A stretch of 64,000 bases of DNA from Cyanobacteria bacterium FACHB-63 (GCA_014695255.1 JACJNX010000038.1:1-64000), one strand, 5' to 3'; numbered from the stretch's first letter, positions 42,225 to 51,834 are shown. Notes: a model not told the origin generated them from the letters alone. Program-made: numbers and translations.

Positions 42225-43067
42225 ATGACCGCTTCACGACACGGAATTCATCTCAAGCTGGAAGGATTGAAGAAATCCTTCCAAACTCAGGAGGTGTTAC
42301 GAGGAATTGACCTCGAAGTTCTCCCAGGACAATTTGTAGCGATCGTCGGTCGAAGCGGTTGTGGCAAAAGTACGATCCTTCGCATGATTTCTGCCCTCGA
42401 TTCCCCAACGGGCGGCGAGATTTTACTTGATGGTCAACGCTCACGAAAGCTCAATGCTGATATTCGCATGATGTTCCAAGATTCGCGCCTGTTACCCTGG
42501 CAGCGAGTCATCGACAATGTGGAGCTAGGATTGATTGCACTCACAGATCAAGCCTCAGGACTGCGTAAACAGAAGGCGCGAGAAGGACTCGCGGCAGTTG
42601 GACTTGCCGATCGTGGAAAAGAATGGCCTGCTGTACTATCAGGTGGGCAACGTCAACGGGTTGCTTTAGCTAGAGCCTTAGTGAGTGAGCCGCGTCTATT
42701 ACTGCTCGATGAGCCGTTGGGCGCATTGGATGCTTTAACTCGCGTCGAGATGCAGCAGCTACTAGAACGCCTTTGGCAAGAACAAGGCTTCACAGCATTC
42801 TTGATTACTCATGATGTTGAAGAAGCAGTTGCACTCGCCGATCGAGTCATCTTGATCGAAGAAGGTCAGGTTGGACTCGATATTGAGATCAATTTACCGC
42901 GTCCTCGTCAGCGAGGTCATGCAGTGTTTGCGAAAACAGTGACAGACCTAGTGCAACGATTGTTAGGTAAAACTAAGGAAGAGTACGATCGAGAAAAAGA
43001 ATTGGCGGCAATGGTTTCCGATCAGGTTTTAGAAGGTGACTTGGCGAAAACTCGAACACTGGCGTGA
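42225..43067 (+). CDS. ssuB: Sulfonate-type ABC transporter ATPase
   Basis: 280 aa from ATG 42225 with GGAGG 7 nt upstream. Walker [14 protein letters not shown] (about residues 43-55), Q-loop [14 protein letters not shown] (the D-S-R-L-L-P-W string is typical of SsuB/TauB/NrtD), signature [15 protein letters not shown], Walker [13 protein letters not shown], and H-loop [17 protein letters not shown]. Powers uptake of alkanesulfonates. First gene of ssuB-SBP-ssuC. Substrate class is inferred from the SBP partners. Confidence 0.92.
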   Translation: MTASRHGIHLKLEGLKKSFQTQEVLRGIDLEVLPGQFVAIVGRSGCGKSTILRMISALDSPTGGEILLDGQRSRKLNADIRMMFQDSRLLPWQRVIDNVELGLIALTDQASGLRKQKAREGLAAVGLADRGKEWPAVLSGGQRQRVALARALVSEPRLLLLDEPLGALDALTRVEMQQLLERLWQEQGFTAFLITHDVEEAVALADRVILIEEGQVGLDIEINLPRPRQRGHAVFAKTVTDLVQRLLGKTKEEYDREKELAAMVSDQVLEGDLAKTRTLA

Positions 43068-43196
43068 AGCGAAGCTACCGCAACTCGATGATTCGCTGAA
43101 GCACGAATAACGCTGATAGTATCCGAAGTTTGTTCGCTTCTCTGAGTCAAGCTGTGGAGTGAAGCTTCTTTCTCACCTTACTTTCTTTCCGTAATC

Positions 43197-44372
43197 GTGG
43201 AGAACGGTAACACATTTAAGTATGAAACTATTCCCTTAGTACAAGGAGAACCTGTCCCGGTGAAAGGTTTAATCAAAAAAATTGAAGTCTGGAAACACCT
43301 GCGATTCACTCGTCGTGCAGCTTTGTTTCTAGTAGGGTACTTCCTAATTCTTTCAACCACATTGGGAAGTTGCAATTCAAATCCTATCACTCAGCAACCT
43401 GCGGTTTCCCCCAGTGCTGTAGTGAGTAGCGCATCTGGAGGTACACCCAGTGATAATGCAAAAGAGGTACGGATTGTTCGATCTAAGCAACTTACTGCCC
43501 TTGCAGTATTAGAGAAGCAAGGCACATTAGATAAAGCATTAGAGCCATTGGGATTTAAGGTTAAGTGGTCGGAGTTTGCAGCCGGACCTCAACAGCTTGA
43601 AGCCCTGAAAGTTGGAGCGCTAGACATTGCTCACACTGCTGAATCGCCTCCTGTTTTTGCTCAAGCCTCTGGAACACCATTGGTTTATTTAGCAACAATG
43701 CCCCGCAACGGGAAGCCTGTTGCATTGCTAATCCCAAAAGATTCGCCTGCACAGTCGATCGCTGATCTCAAAGGTAAAAAAATTGCGGTTCAAAAAGCCT
43801 CGATCGGTCACTATTTACTTGTGAAAGCTCTAGAGAAAGCAGGATTAAAGCTTAATGATGTAGAGTCTGTGTTCCTACCGCCACCCGATGCGAATGTTGC
43901 CTTTACTCAGGGCAGAGTAGACGGTTGGTTTATTTGGGATCCATTCATCACCCGAACAGAGAAAGCAGGGACTGGACGAGTGTTGCTAGATGGTGAAAAC
44001 TTGCGAGATACCACAAACTTCTACTCAACCAGTCGAGACTTCTACAAAGCGCATCCTGACGTGATCAAGGTATTCCTTGAAGAACTGCAAAAAGCAGAGA
44101 TCTGGACACGAGATCACCGTAAAGAGGTTGCACAATTGTTGGCTCCAGTGACTCAACTTTCTCCAGATATCTTGGAGACAATGCACGGAAAGTATGAGTA
44201 TGGTTTGCGCCCAATTACTGAGCAGATTATTAGTAAGCAGCAAGAAGTTGCAGACTTGTGGTACAGCCTGAAGCTTGTGCCGAAGAAAGTAAACGTTCGC
44301 GAAGGGTTTCTGACGGCTGAGGAGTACGCAAACATTACTCCAAAAGAAGTATTGACCGCCAAAGTATTTTAG
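43197..44372 (+). CDS. ssuA: Sulfonate-type ABC transporter binding lipoprotein
   Basis: 391 aa from a GTG at 43197. A long basic N-terminus precedes a signal segment (ALFLVGYFLILSTTLGSC); the lipobox is LGSC. The SBP fold shows VRIVRSKQLTALAVLEKQGT, ALDIAHTAESPPVFAQASGT, LKGKKIAVQKASIGHYLLVK and GRVDGWFIWDPFITRTEKAG. Lies between the ATPase and permease genes, so it is the cognate binding protein. Paralogous to the lipoprotein at 24668. Two methionines in the mature chain, and only the lipobox cysteine. Confidence 0.92.
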   Translation: MENGNTFKYETIPLVQGEPVPVKGLIKKIEVWKHLRFTRRAALFLVGYFLILSTTLGSCNSNPITQQPAVSPSAVVSSASGGTPSDNAKEVRIVRSKQLTALAVLEKQGTLDKALEPLGFKVKWSEFAAGPQQLEALKVGALDIAHTAESPPVFAQASGTPLVYLATMPRNGKPVALLIPKDSPAQSIADLKGKKIAVQKASIGHYLLVKALEKAGLKLNDVESVFLPPPDANVAFTQGRVDGWFIWDPFITRTEKAGTGRVLLDGENLRDTTNFYSTSRDFYKAHPDVIKVFLEELQKAEIWTRDHRKEVAQLLAPVTQLSPDILETMHGKYEYGLRPITEQIISKQQEVADLWYSLKLVPKKVNVREGFLTAEEYANITPKEVLTAKVF

Positions 44373-44459
44373 TGTTCTCGACGTTAGGGCGTGGCTGTAA
44401 ATTGCCCTAATTCTCCGCAAGTATCCCATTCTGACCTGAATTCAATATCGGAGTATTTT

Positions 44460-45272
44460 ATGGCTCAACAATCAATAAGGCTAGAGGCTTTTAGACCTAT
44501 ATTGAACAATTCTCGCGTTCGTGCATTACTTCCGTGGGCGTTTCCAGTATTGCTCTTGGTGCTTTGGCAAATCTTTTCATCAGCCGGAATCATTCCAGCT
44601 AGAGTGTTGCCTTCGCCCCTTAGCGTTTTTACAGCAGTTTGGGGATTGATCCAATCTGGGGAGTTGTTCAAACACATCAGCATTAGTGCCAGACGCGCGG
44701 TAACTGGATTTATCATCGGGGGTAGTATCGGATTTGCGCTAGGGGTTCTCAATGGGCTTTTGCCTGTTGCAGAAACCTTGTTTGATACTTCGCTACAAAT
44801 GCTTAGAACGATTCCGAACTTAGCATTATTACCTCTGGTCATTCTATGGTTTGGGATTGGGGATGAAGCGCGATTATTCTTGGTGTCGATCGGGGTTTTG
44901 TTTCCGATCTATCTCAACACGTTTCATGGGATTCGCAACGTTGATTCAGGTCTGATCGAAATGGGTCGCGTGTATGGTTTGAGTCCAATTCAGCAGTTTT
45001 TGAAGATTATTCTTCCAGGTGCAATGTCATCGATTCTAGTCGGGGTGCGGTTCTCGCTGGGAATTATGTGGCTGACGTTGATTGTGGCAGAAACGATCGC
45101 AGCAGATTCTGGCATTGGCTATATGGCAATGAATGCACGAGAATTTATGCAAACTGATGTGGTGGTTTTGAGTATTCTGCTGTATGCCTTGTTTGGAAAG
45201 TTAGCAGATATGATTGCTCGTGCATTAGAGCGATCGTGGTTGCGCTGGAATCCCAATTACAGCAAGGTTTAA
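44460..45272 (+). CDS. ssuC: Sulfonate-type ABC transporter permease
   Basis: 270 aa from ATG 44460 with CGGAG at 44449-44453. BPD_transp_1 permease with about six membrane helices (VRALLPWAFPVLLLVLWQIF, ARRAVTGFIIGGSIGFALGV). The EAA loop is visible as EMGRVYGLSPIQQFLKIILP, followed by GAMSSILVGVRFSLGIMWLT. It forms the membrane channel for the SsuB ATPase. An intrinsic terminator follows. Confidence 0.93.
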   Translation: MAQQSIRLEAFRPILNNSRVRALLPWAFPVLLLVLWQIFSSAGIIPARVLPSPLSVFTAVWGLIQSGELFKHISISARRAVTGFIIGGSIGFALGVLNGLLPVAETLFDTSLQMLRTIPNLALLPLVILWFGIGDEARLFLVSIGVLFPIYLNTFHGIRNVDSGLIEMGRVYGLSPIQQFLKIILPGAMSSILVGVRFSLGIMWLTLIVAETIAADSGIGYMAMNAREFMQTDVVVLSILLYALFGKLADMIARALERSWLRWNPNYSKV

Positions 45273-45295
45273 GTCGTCGTTCAACCTGAGATCAT

Positions 45296-45326
45296 CCGTT
45301 CAGAAACAACTGAACGGGTGTTTTTT
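45296..45326 (+). terminator. Rho-independent terminator after ssuC
   Basis: CCGTTCAG (45296-45303), loop AAACAA, CTGAACGG (45310-45317), then GTG and T6 (45321-45326). An 8-bp perfect stem; it probably also serves the convergent carboxymuconolactone-type gene. Confidence 0.85.
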
Positions 45327-45717
45327 ATGTTTTGAATTGTTCATCAACCGGAACGCGATATCCGTTAGCGAGTCGATTTGTCGTGTTTGCGGTTGCAACG
45401 ATCGCTAACACTTCTCCCAGTACAGTCTCGCTCATTCCTTTCGATCGTGCTGCCGCAGTGTGAGAAGCAATGCAATATTCACAGCCATTCGTTACGCTGA
45501 CTGCAATGTAAATCAGTTCGCGGGTCAATGGATCGAGTTCGCCTGGAGCTATCATGACTTCTTTAATTGTTTCCCAAGTGCGACGAAGCGTAGGGGGATG
45601 ATTTGCAAGAGCTTTCCAAAAATTATTGATATAGTCTGTTTGACGAGTGGCACGAATATCATCGTAGACCGCTCGAACTTCGTCACTTGCATCGTCGTAT
45701 TCAACTAAATGGCTCAT
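45325..45717 (-). CDS. AhpD/carboxymuconolactone decarboxylase-family protein
   Basis: About 130 aa from ATG 45717; a GTG at 45744 opens a longer frame. Core CMD motif: DPLTRELIYIAVSVTNGCEY-CIASHTAAARSKGMS, with C-E-Y-C and the following His. These helical proteins act as alkylhydroperoxide reductase partners or thiol peroxidases through the C-x-x-C. Operon-like with the SDR 40 nt upstream on the same strand. Precise substrate unknown. Confidence 0.88.
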   Translation of the reverse strand: MSHLVEYDDASDEVRAVYDDIRATRQTDYINNFWKALANHPPTLRRTWETIKEVMIAPGELDPLTRELIYIAVSVTNGCEYCIASHTAAARSKGMSETVLGEVLAIVATANTTNRLANGYRVPVDEQFKT

Positions 45718-45756
45718 GGGGAAAATTGTAGGAATTGAGGTCACGATCGCAATACT

Positions 45757-46506
45757 TTACCAAGTTTGTGTGGTTGGGCGAATCAGGATTTCGTTGACGT
45801 TCACACGGGACGGTTGAGTCACTGCATATGCGATCGCAGCCGCAACATCTTCGCTTTCTAGCGGTGTGATCGATTTGCGAAGGTCTTCACTACGTTGTCT
45901 AGCACCTAGCTCCGTAATGTGACTATCAATCTCCGTGTTTACCATTCCTGGTTCGATTACTGTGACTCGAACATTCTGGCGAGACACCTCTTGTCGCAAC
46001 GCCTCAGAGAAAGCATTTACACCCCATTTAGACGCATTGTAGCCTCCGATCCCAGCTCGAACAGTGCGCCCTGCAACCGAGGAAACATTCACAATATGTC
46101 CAGATCCCTGTGCTTGAAGGATGGGCAACACTGCATGAGTGACATTCATCAGTGCGACCAAGTTGAGATCGATCATCCGCCGCCAATCCGCAGGGTCAGA
46201 TTTCGCAATTTCTCCAACTAAGGCGATTCCAGCATTATTCACAACAATATCAATTTGTCCCCAAGTGTTTTTAGTTTTGTTAATGAATGTTTGAATCTGG
46301 GCATCGTCGGTGATATCTGCAACGATCGCTAAGGCTTCACCACCAGATTCAGTAATTCGTTGTGCTAAAGCGTCTAGACGATCGCTTCGACGAGCCACGA
46401 TCGCGACCTTAGCTCCTTCTGCTGCGAGAGCAATTGCCGTTGCCTCACCGATTCCTGCGGAGGCTCCAGTCACGATCGCAACTTTTTCCTGTAACTTTCG
46501 GCTCAT
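45757..46506 (-). CDS. Short-chain dehydrogenase/reductase
   Basis: 249 aa. Rossmann T-G-x-x-x-G-I-G (AIVTGASAGIGEATAIALAA, about residues 10-29), NNAGIALVG, the catalytic Ser and YNASK motif (VSSVAGRTVRAGIGGYNASK), and PGMVNTEIDSH. Classical NADP(H) SDR, closest in pattern to YdfG/clavulanate-dehydrogenase-like enzymes acting on hydroxy acids or aldehydes. Probably co-transcribed with the CMD protein. Possible role in oxidising or reducing carbon skeletons released by desulfonation (inference). Confidence 0.92.
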   Translation of the reverse strand: MSRKLQEKVAIVTGASAGIGEATAIALAAEGAKVAIVARRSDRLDALAQRITESGGEALAIVADITDDAQIQTFINKTKNTWGQIDIVVNNAGIALVGEIAKSDPADWRRMIDLNLVALMNVTHAVLPILQAQGSGHIVNVSSVAGRTVRAGIGGYNASKWGVNAFSEALRQEVSRQNVRVTVIEPGMVNTEIDSHITELGARQRSEDLRKSITPLESEDVAAAIAYAVTQPSRVNVNEILIRPTTQTW

Positions 46507-46630
46507 GATTACTCCCTAAATAACTTTTATTTGTCGTTTTGACAAACAATACTATTTGCTCTTATGGAATGAGAACAGTACTGTGAAATTGTGACGTTTA
46601 CTAGAGTAGATATCAATTTAGGAGAAAGAG

Positions 46631-47227
46631 ATGAAACTAATCTTCAAGCGATTAACTCAATGGGTTGTAGCAGTTTTTCTAGTTTTTGTAGTCGGGGTGT
46701 CTCTGCTTGATCAGTCTAGCGCCCTAGCAGTACCGATGCAATCTCCGGGAGCCTCTGATCAAACAGGGATGCCTCTAGCGCAGGCAAGCACCCAAACAGG
46801 ACTACCGATGCCTACTGTTGCAGATAATGTGAGACGTTTGCTTGAGACCAATGAGTGCATCGGCTGTAATCTAGCTGGAGCAATGCTCAAAGATGCAAAC
46901 CTGCAAACGGCAAACTTGGAAGGCGCAAACTTGCAAGGGGCAGGCTTAGAGCGAGCAAACTTACAAGGAACGAATCTAATCGGGGCAAACTTGCAGGGAG
47001 CAGATTTGGGTAAAACCAACATTGCAGGTGCAAATCTTGAACGAGCAAATCTATTTGATGCAGATTTAGAGAAAGCAAACTTACAAGGCGCGAATCTGCA
47101 AGGCACAAATCTGCAAGGAGCCGATTTAGAGAAGACAAACCTAACGAATGCAAGAATCGAGGGCGCGAATCTTCGGGGAGCCGATGTAGAAGGCGCGATC
47201 GGTTTCACTGCAACTATGATTCAGTAA
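46631..47227 (+). CDS. Secreted pentapeptide-repeat protein
   Basis: 198 aa; AGGAG at 46620-46624. Signal peptide VVAVFLVFVVGVSLLDQSSA. A linker contains NECIGCNLAGAML, then about 20 tandem A(N/D)LxxA/T pentapeptides from residue ~82 to 190 (ANLQGANLQGAGLERANLQG and so on), expected to form a right-handed beta helix. The ECIGCNL entry motif is common in cyanobacterial lumenal/periplasmic pentapeptide proteins. Function unknown. Ends in a hairpin. Confidence 0.9.
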   Translation: MKLIFKRLTQWVVAVFLVFVVGVSLLDQSSALAVPMQSPGASDQTGMPLAQASTQTGLPMPTVADNVRRLLETNECIGCNLAGAMLKDANLQTANLEGANLQGAGLERANLQGTNLIGANLQGADLGKTNIAGANLERANLFDADLEKANLQGANLQGTNLQGADLEKTNLTNARIEGANLRGADVEGAIGFTATMIQ

Positions 47228-47256
47228 TCTACAACTAGCTCAGTCTAAGTTTAAGT

Positions 47257-47281
47257 AACGGATCACAAATCGTGATCCGTT
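47257..47281 (+). terminator. Hairpin after the pentapeptide gene
   Basis: AACGGATCAC (47257-47266) / GTGATCCGTT (47272-47281) with loop AAATC; perfect 10-bp stem followed by ATTTGTT. Lies between convergent genes. Confidence 0.7.
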
Positions 47282-47304
47282 ATTTGTTGCCGTATCAATC
47301 CTGA

Positions 47305-48135
47305 CTAAACTCCATGTTGCTTAAACCAAGATTGCAATCGTTTCCAACCATCTTTCGCATCCGCCTCACGGTAAGAAGGACGGTAATCAGCAAAGAAGGC
47401 ATGAGGTGCATCTGGATAAACAACAATCTCAGATTTGCTAGAACTAGATTTTAATTGACCTCGCATTGTTTCCACGGTGTTTAGCGGAATTCCTGTATCT
47501 TGTCCCCCGTACAATCCAAGCACCGGAACTGTCAGCGATGATGCAATATCAACTGGATGCTTTGGAGTGAGTGCAGTCGAGTCACCCACAAGCCGACCAT
47601 ACCAAGCAACTCCAGCCTTGACCTTCGGATTGTATGCGCTATAGAGCCAAGTAATTCGACCTCCCCAACAGAAACCTGTGATCGCAATTCTATTCGCATT
47701 CCCTTTCGCAGAATTGGTTGCCCAGTTTACGGTTGCATCTAGATCAGACAGCACTTGAGCATCTGGAACTTTAGCGACGATCGGTCGAATCTGATCAATG
47801 CTGCCCAACTTAGACACATTGCCCTGACGCACGAACAGTTCAGGTGCAATGGCTAAATACCCTAGCTTCGCAAACCGCCGTGTGATGTCTTGAATGTGTT
47901 CGTGTACGCCGAAGATTTCTTGGATTACAAGCACGATCGGGAAATCGCTTCCGGTTGCGGGAGCCGATCGATAAGCGGGGATTGTTCCACCTTTCACCGG
48001 AATTTGGACTGCTCCGGCAACGATGCCAGTTGTGTCAGTTTTGATAGTTGCATGAGAAACAGGTTGCACAGCGAGAGCAAATCCTGTTGCAAGTGTGGCG
48101 GTCGTCATAAACTCACGGCGGGTGATCGATCTCAT
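47305..48135 (-). CDS. Exported dienelactone hydrolase-family protein
   Basis: 276 aa. Twin-arginine signal ([20 protein letters not shown]). Alpha/beta hydrolase of the DLH type: [20 protein letters not shown], nucleophile Cys in [14 protein letters not shown], Asp in [10 protein letters not shown], and His in [14 protein letters not shown], forming the C-D-H triad. It hydrolyses lactones or esters; Tat export implies action in the periplasm. Single gene on the minus strand. A helper in aromatic or ester breakdown is possible but not shown. Confidence 0.92.
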   Translation of the reverse strand: MRSITRREFMTTATLATGFALAVQPVSHATIKTDTTGIVAGAVQIPVKGGTIPAYRSAPATGSDFPIVLVIQEIFGVHEHIQDITRRFAKLGYLAIAPELFVRQGNVSKLGSIDQIRPIVAKVPDAQVLSDLDATVNWATNSAKGNANRIAITGFCWGGRITWLYSAYNPKVKAGVAWYGRLVGDSTALTPKHPVDIASSLTVPVLGLYGGQDTGIPLNTVETMRGQLKSSSSKSEIVVYPDAPHAFFADYRPSYREADAKDGWKRLQSWFKQHGV

Positions 48136-48396
48136 GGTGAGGATTAGGTTCTAGATTACTCCAAGCGAAGTCTAACTGAAAATAGGACATCGAACCTCAA
48201 CCTGAAGCATTAATTCGAGTATCTAACAGTTTGTTGCAATGATTATGTATGCTCGGAGACTTGAATTTTAGAAAAGGCTATGCAATACTTCCGAGTTATT
48301 CTACGAAAAATCGAGCGAGTAACCGTTGATTAACTGGATTTGAATACTGCATTTGAATACAGTGGCAACTGTCAACATCAGACTTCTAGGACAATC

Positions 48397-49080
48397 ATGA
48401 CAACTCTACAGCTTTACTTCACTAGACGTTCTACATTCTCTCAGCGAACTCGTGTAGTTTTGTTAGAGAAAAACATCGACTTTACACCGATCGAGATTGA
48501 TCTCTCGAACAAGCCTGCTGACTTTCTCAAAATCTCTCGCTATGGGAAGGTTCCAGCAGTTAAGCATGGCGATCTCGAACTTTATGAGTCCGCGATCGTC
48601 AATGAGTATTTCGATGAAGTCTTTCCAGATCCGCCACTTCTGCCTCGTGATCCCGGTGAGAAAGCGATCGCTCGGATTTGGATTGATTATGCCAATACTC
48701 GATTCGTGCCTGCCTTCAACAGGCTACTACGCGGAAAAGATAGACAAGAACAAGAACAAGGGCGACGAGAATTTATAGAAGCGCTCTTGTATATTGAGCA
48801 AGAAGGACTCGGTAAACTCTCTAGCGATAGTTCTTACTGGTTAGGAGACGCATTCAGCTTAGTTGATATTAGCTTTTATCCGTGGTTTGAGCGGTTGCCG
48901 CTACTGAGCCATTTTCGCAAATTTGAACTTCCCACAGAAACACCTCGGTTGCAGCAATGGTGGGAAGGATTACGCCAACGTCCTTCGATCCAGGCTGTTG
49001 CCAATTCGACCGAATACTACATCGAAAGTTTTACTAAGGTTTTGGGTGAGCCAACTGCGATCGGTACATCTCAACAATAG
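48397..49080 (+). CDS. Glutathione S-transferase-family protein lacking all internal Met and Cys
   Basis: 227 aa from ATG 48397 (a longer frame starts at 48340). GST_N thioredoxin fold: [20 protein letters not shown], then [64 protein letters not shown]. At the position where related omega-like GSTs have Cys-Pro-Phe-Cys, this reads S-T-F-S, so catalysis would have to use serine. No methionine beyond the start and no cysteine in 227 residues. Just upstream of the CmcJ-type and flavin monooxygenase genes, probably one unit. Confidence 0.9.
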   Translation: MTTLQLYFTRRSTFSQRTRVVLLEKNIDFTPIEIDLSNKPADFLKISRYGKVPAVKHGDLELYESAIVNEYFDEVFPDPPLLPRDPGEKAIARIWIDYANTRFVPAFNRLLRGKDRQEQEQGRREFIEALLYIEQEGLGKLSSDSSYWLGDAFSLVDISFYPWFERLPLLSHFRKFELPTETPRLQQWWEGLRQRPSIQAVANSTEYYIESFTKVLGEPTAIGTSQQ

Positions 49081-49129
49081 GAACATACAAGAACTTAGAC
49101 CAGTCTAAACGTCCTCTATTAACCCCGTT

Positions 49130-49993
49130 ATGAGTTTCAACCTTCAACTTCTAGATAGACCTGGAATTCAAGATCTTCCATATGTTAACGCATCGCTTAA
49201 CTATCTGATTCCAATGTCAGAAAAGCCTGTTTATTACATTGAGGAAACACCGCCAGGACAACCGCAACATAGTGGCTCATTTGAACCGCGTCAGGTCTTG
49301 ATTCGGGATGCTCGATCGATTGTTCAGAAGTTGTCTCTCGATCAAGAAGGTTTCGCGCTAATTAATCATCAAAGCATCATTCAAAACTTTTATGATGATG
49401 AGGAAGTTCGTCGCGTCTACTATCCTGAAGCCGAGAAACTTTTAACAGAGTTGACAGGGGCAGTTAAGGTAATTGTGTTTGATCACAATGTTCGAGATGC
49501 AAAACGAGCGCAGCGAAAAGAAGACAATGCAAAAGAGCCTGTCAAGCGAGTTCACAACGATTTCACTGCAAGATCGGGTTACAGTCGAGCCAGACTCGAA
49601 CTAGCAGTACAGGGAATCGAGAACATTGATGAACTGCTAGAACACCGATTCAGCGTGGTGAATGTTTGGAGACCGATCGCGTCCCCGGTTCAAGAATCCC
49701 CGATCGCCGTTTGTGACGCGCAAAGTATTGCGTTCACTGATTTGGTTCCGTTGGATTTGGTGTATCGCGATCGTGTCGGTGAAACTTACGCGATTACCTA
49801 CAATTCAGCCCATCGTTGGTTCTATTTCCCGCAGCAGAAAAGTGATGAGGCATTACTGATTAAATGCTTTGATTCCGCAGCAGACGGACGGGCGAGATTT
49901 GCGGCTCATAGTGCGTTTGATGATCCCACTAGCTCACCCGATGCCCCTCCACGTGAAAGCATTGAACTCCGAACCCTTATCTTTTATTCCTAA
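49130..49993 (+). CDS. CmcJ/NvfI-family oxygenase
   Basis: 287 aa. Matches the CmcJ/NvfI (GA4-desaturase-like) 2OG/Fe(II) family: NYLIPMSEKPVYYIEETPPG at the N-terminus, EKLLTELTGAVKVIVFDHNV, RVHNDFTARSGYSRARLELA with the H-x-D iron site (H-N-D), FSVVNVWRPIASPVQESPIA, and AITYNSAHRWFYFPQQKSDE with the distal His. It would hydroxylate or desaturate a small molecule. Sits 24 nt upstream of a DszA-like flavin monooxygenase, so the two may act in sequence on an organosulfur compound. No such coupling is established knowledge that I can cite. Confidence 0.85.
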   Translation: MSFNLQLLDRPGIQDLPYVNASLNYLIPMSEKPVYYIEETPPGQPQHSGSFEPRQVLIRDARSIVQKLSLDQEGFALINHQSIIQNFYDDEEVRRVYYPEAEKLLTELTGAVKVIVFDHNVRDAKRAQRKEDNAKEPVKRVHNDFTARSGYSRARLELAVQGIENIDELLEHRFSVVNVWRPIASPVQESPIAVCDAQSIAFTDLVPLDLVYRDRVGETYAITYNSAHRWFYFPQQKSDEALLIKCFDSAADGRARFAAHSAFDDPTSSPDAPPRESIELRTLIFYS

Positions 49994-50016
49994 CCAAACA
50001 GGAGCTAACTCAAAGA

Positions 50017-51369
50017 ATGAGCGAAAAGAAACAACTCAGACTCGGTGCTTTTTTGATGAGTTCTGGACATCATTTAGCCGCATGGCGATATCCAGATGCA
50101 AGAGCCGATGGCGGTCTCAGTTTCGAGCACTTCAAGCAGGTCGCGGAGACCGCAGAGCGAGGAAAATTTGACATGATTTTCTTTGCTGATGGAGTTGCTG
50201 TCCGAAATCGAGGCAACCTGGAGGCGTTGAGTCGAGCAGGACACGTTGCCCACTTTGAACCGTTAACGCTACTTTCTGCGCTGTCAGTTGTAACCGAGCG
50301 AATTGGTTTAGCGGCAACGGTTTCAACGACATACAATGAGCCGTATCATCTTGCTCGTAAATTTGCTTCATTAGATTATCTGAGTGGTGGTCGAGCAGGC
50401 TGGAACCTTGTTACCTCTGCGACCAATGCAGAAGCACAGAATTTCAATCTTGATAAGCATCCAGACCATAGCCCCCGATATCAACGTGCTCGTGAGTTTG
50501 TCGAGGTCGTGACTAAGCTTTGGGATAGTTGGGAAGATGATGCTTTTATTCGTGACAAAGAATCTGGGGTCTATTTTGAGCCAGATAAGCTACATATTGC
50601 GAACTATAAGGGTGAACATTTCTCAGTGAGGGGTCCCTTGAATGTGGCACGTCCTCCTCAAGGCTATCCGGTGATTATTCAGGCTGGATCGTCTGAGGAT
50701 GGTAAAAATCTCGCGGCTGAAACTGCTGAAGTGATTTTTACGGCTCAACAAACTCTTGAGGATGCCCAAGCCTTCTATGCAGACGTAAAAGGACGACTAG
50801 CACAATGTGGTCGATCGCCAGATCATCTCAAAATTATGCCGGGAATCCTTCCCGTAATTGGTCGAACAGAACAAGAAGCACAAGAGAAATTCGAGCAATT
50901 GCAAGATCTAATTCATCCATCGGTAGGACTAGGGCTACTCTCTGGGTTAGTCGGGGGCATTGATTTGTCGAACTATCCGATCGATGCACCTCTACCAAAT
51001 CTACCTGATACAGAACTTGCACAAAGTCGATTGAAGTTAGTGAAAGACCTCGCTCAAAGAGAACAGTTAACGATTCGACAGTTGTATTTAGCGATCGCTG
51101 GCGCACGCGGACATCGCCAGATTGTCGGCACACCCGAATATATTGCAGATCAACTCGAAGAATGGTTTATCTACGAAGGTGCAGATGGCTTTAACATTAT
51201 GCCGCCGTACTTACCAGGTGGATTGGATGAATTTGTGGATCTAGTAATTCCAGAGTTGCAGCGTCGGGGATTGTTCCGAACTGAGTACGAAGGTCGAACC
51301 TTGCGCGAGAATCTTGGCTTGCCTCGTCCGGAGAATCAACACCGTACAAAAGTGTTGGCATCACTTTGA
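50017..51369 (+). CDS. FMN-dependent NtaA/SnaA/DszA-type monooxygenase
   Basis: 450 aa, typical for this luciferase-like subgroup. LGAFLMSSGHHLAAWRYPDA (start), GKFDMIFFADGVAVRNRG, STTYNEPYHLARKFASLDYL, SGGRAGWNLVTSATNAEAQN (flavin site), and QGYPVIIQAGSSEDGKNLAA. These FMNH2-dependent enzymes cleave C-S or C-N bonds (dibenzothiophene sulfone, EDTA/NTA, alkylsulfone types). The island context favours an organosulfur substrate. An AGGAG lies 12 nt upstream of ATG 50017. No dedicated flavin reductase adjoins, though a nitroreductase-type flavoprotein is at 53 kb. Confidence 0.92.
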   Translation: MSEKKQLRLGAFLMSSGHHLAAWRYPDARADGGLSFEHFKQVAETAERGKFDMIFFADGVAVRNRGNLEALSRAGHVAHFEPLTLLSALSVVTERIGLAATVSTTYNEPYHLARKFASLDYLSGGRAGWNLVTSATNAEAQNFNLDKHPDHSPRYQRAREFVEVVTKLWDSWEDDAFIRDKESGVYFEPDKLHIANYKGEHFSVRGPLNVARPPQGYPVIIQAGSSEDGKNLAAETAEVIFTAQQTLEDAQAFYADVKGRLAQCGRSPDHLKIMPGILPVIGRTEQEAQEKFEQLQDLIHPSVGLGLLSGLVGGIDLSNYPIDAPLPNLPDTELAQSRLKLVKDLAQREQLTIRQLYLAIAGARGHRQIVGTPEYIADQLEEWFIYEGADGFNIMPPYLPGGLDEFVDLVIPELQRRGLFRTEYEGRTLRENLGLPRPENQHRTKVLASL

Positions 51370-51489
51370 CTGTAGAGAGAAAACACTGCTGCGGTTGCCT
51401 CATAACAAGGTTGCCGCAGTATTTACTTGAGCCAGATTTCTAGAAGTGGAATCACTCGCCCCGGAATGCTAGACGCGATCGTTTATTCA

Positions 51490-51834
51490 TCAAGAAGCCA
51501 CTCTTCGCAGCACATCAATATTCAGCGGTAGTTTTTCACCCAACCACAGAGCATGAGCAGTGTGATCGACCACATCATCGCCTGTTGTTGGATGCACTAA
51601 GACATCTAATCCTTCGCGATTCAGCATCAGCCACGGAACAATCGCGCCAAATAGCTCAGGAGCAAATAGCACTTGATACATTGATTTCGGATGAGGTCCA
51701 ACTTTTGCTTCATGCCAGCGTCCAAGCTGCACATCAAAACGATCGCCTAATTCTTCCCGCACTTTTGCCGCTCGATCACGGCTCTCCGGATCAAAGTAAA
51801 CATGAGCGTGAAAGTTTTTAATTGTAACTGTCAT
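51490..51834 (-). CDS. DOPA 4,5-dioxygenase-family protein
   Basis: 114 aa. IKNFHAHVYFDPESRDRAAK (H-x-H near the start), RFDVQLGRWHEAKVGPHPKS, and GLDVLVHPTTGDDVVDHTAH. The repeated histidines fit the metal site of this small extradiol-dioxygenase-like family. ATG overlaps the VOC gene stop by 4 nt, so they are coupled. Ring cleavage of a catechol released from an aromatic sulfonate or sulfate is a reasonable but unproven role. Confidence 0.88.
   Translation of the reverse strand: MTVTIKNFHAHVYFDPESRDRAAKVREELGDRFDVQLGRWHEAKVGPHPKSMYQVLFAPELFGAIVPWLMLNREGLDVLVHPTTGDDVVDHTAHALWLGEKLPLNIDVLRRVAS

Noticed and set aside
46759-47208. A long minus-strand open frame opposite the pentapeptide-repeat gene
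   Set aside because: It is the mirror image of the repetitive pentapeptide coding sequence; the plus strand has the RBS, signal peptide and family match.
46631-47227. Pentapeptide protein as a quinolone-resistance (Qnr-like) protein
   Set aside because: It has a signal peptide and an NECIGCNL entry motif typical of secreted cyanobacterial pentapeptide proteins, so gyrase protection is unlikely.
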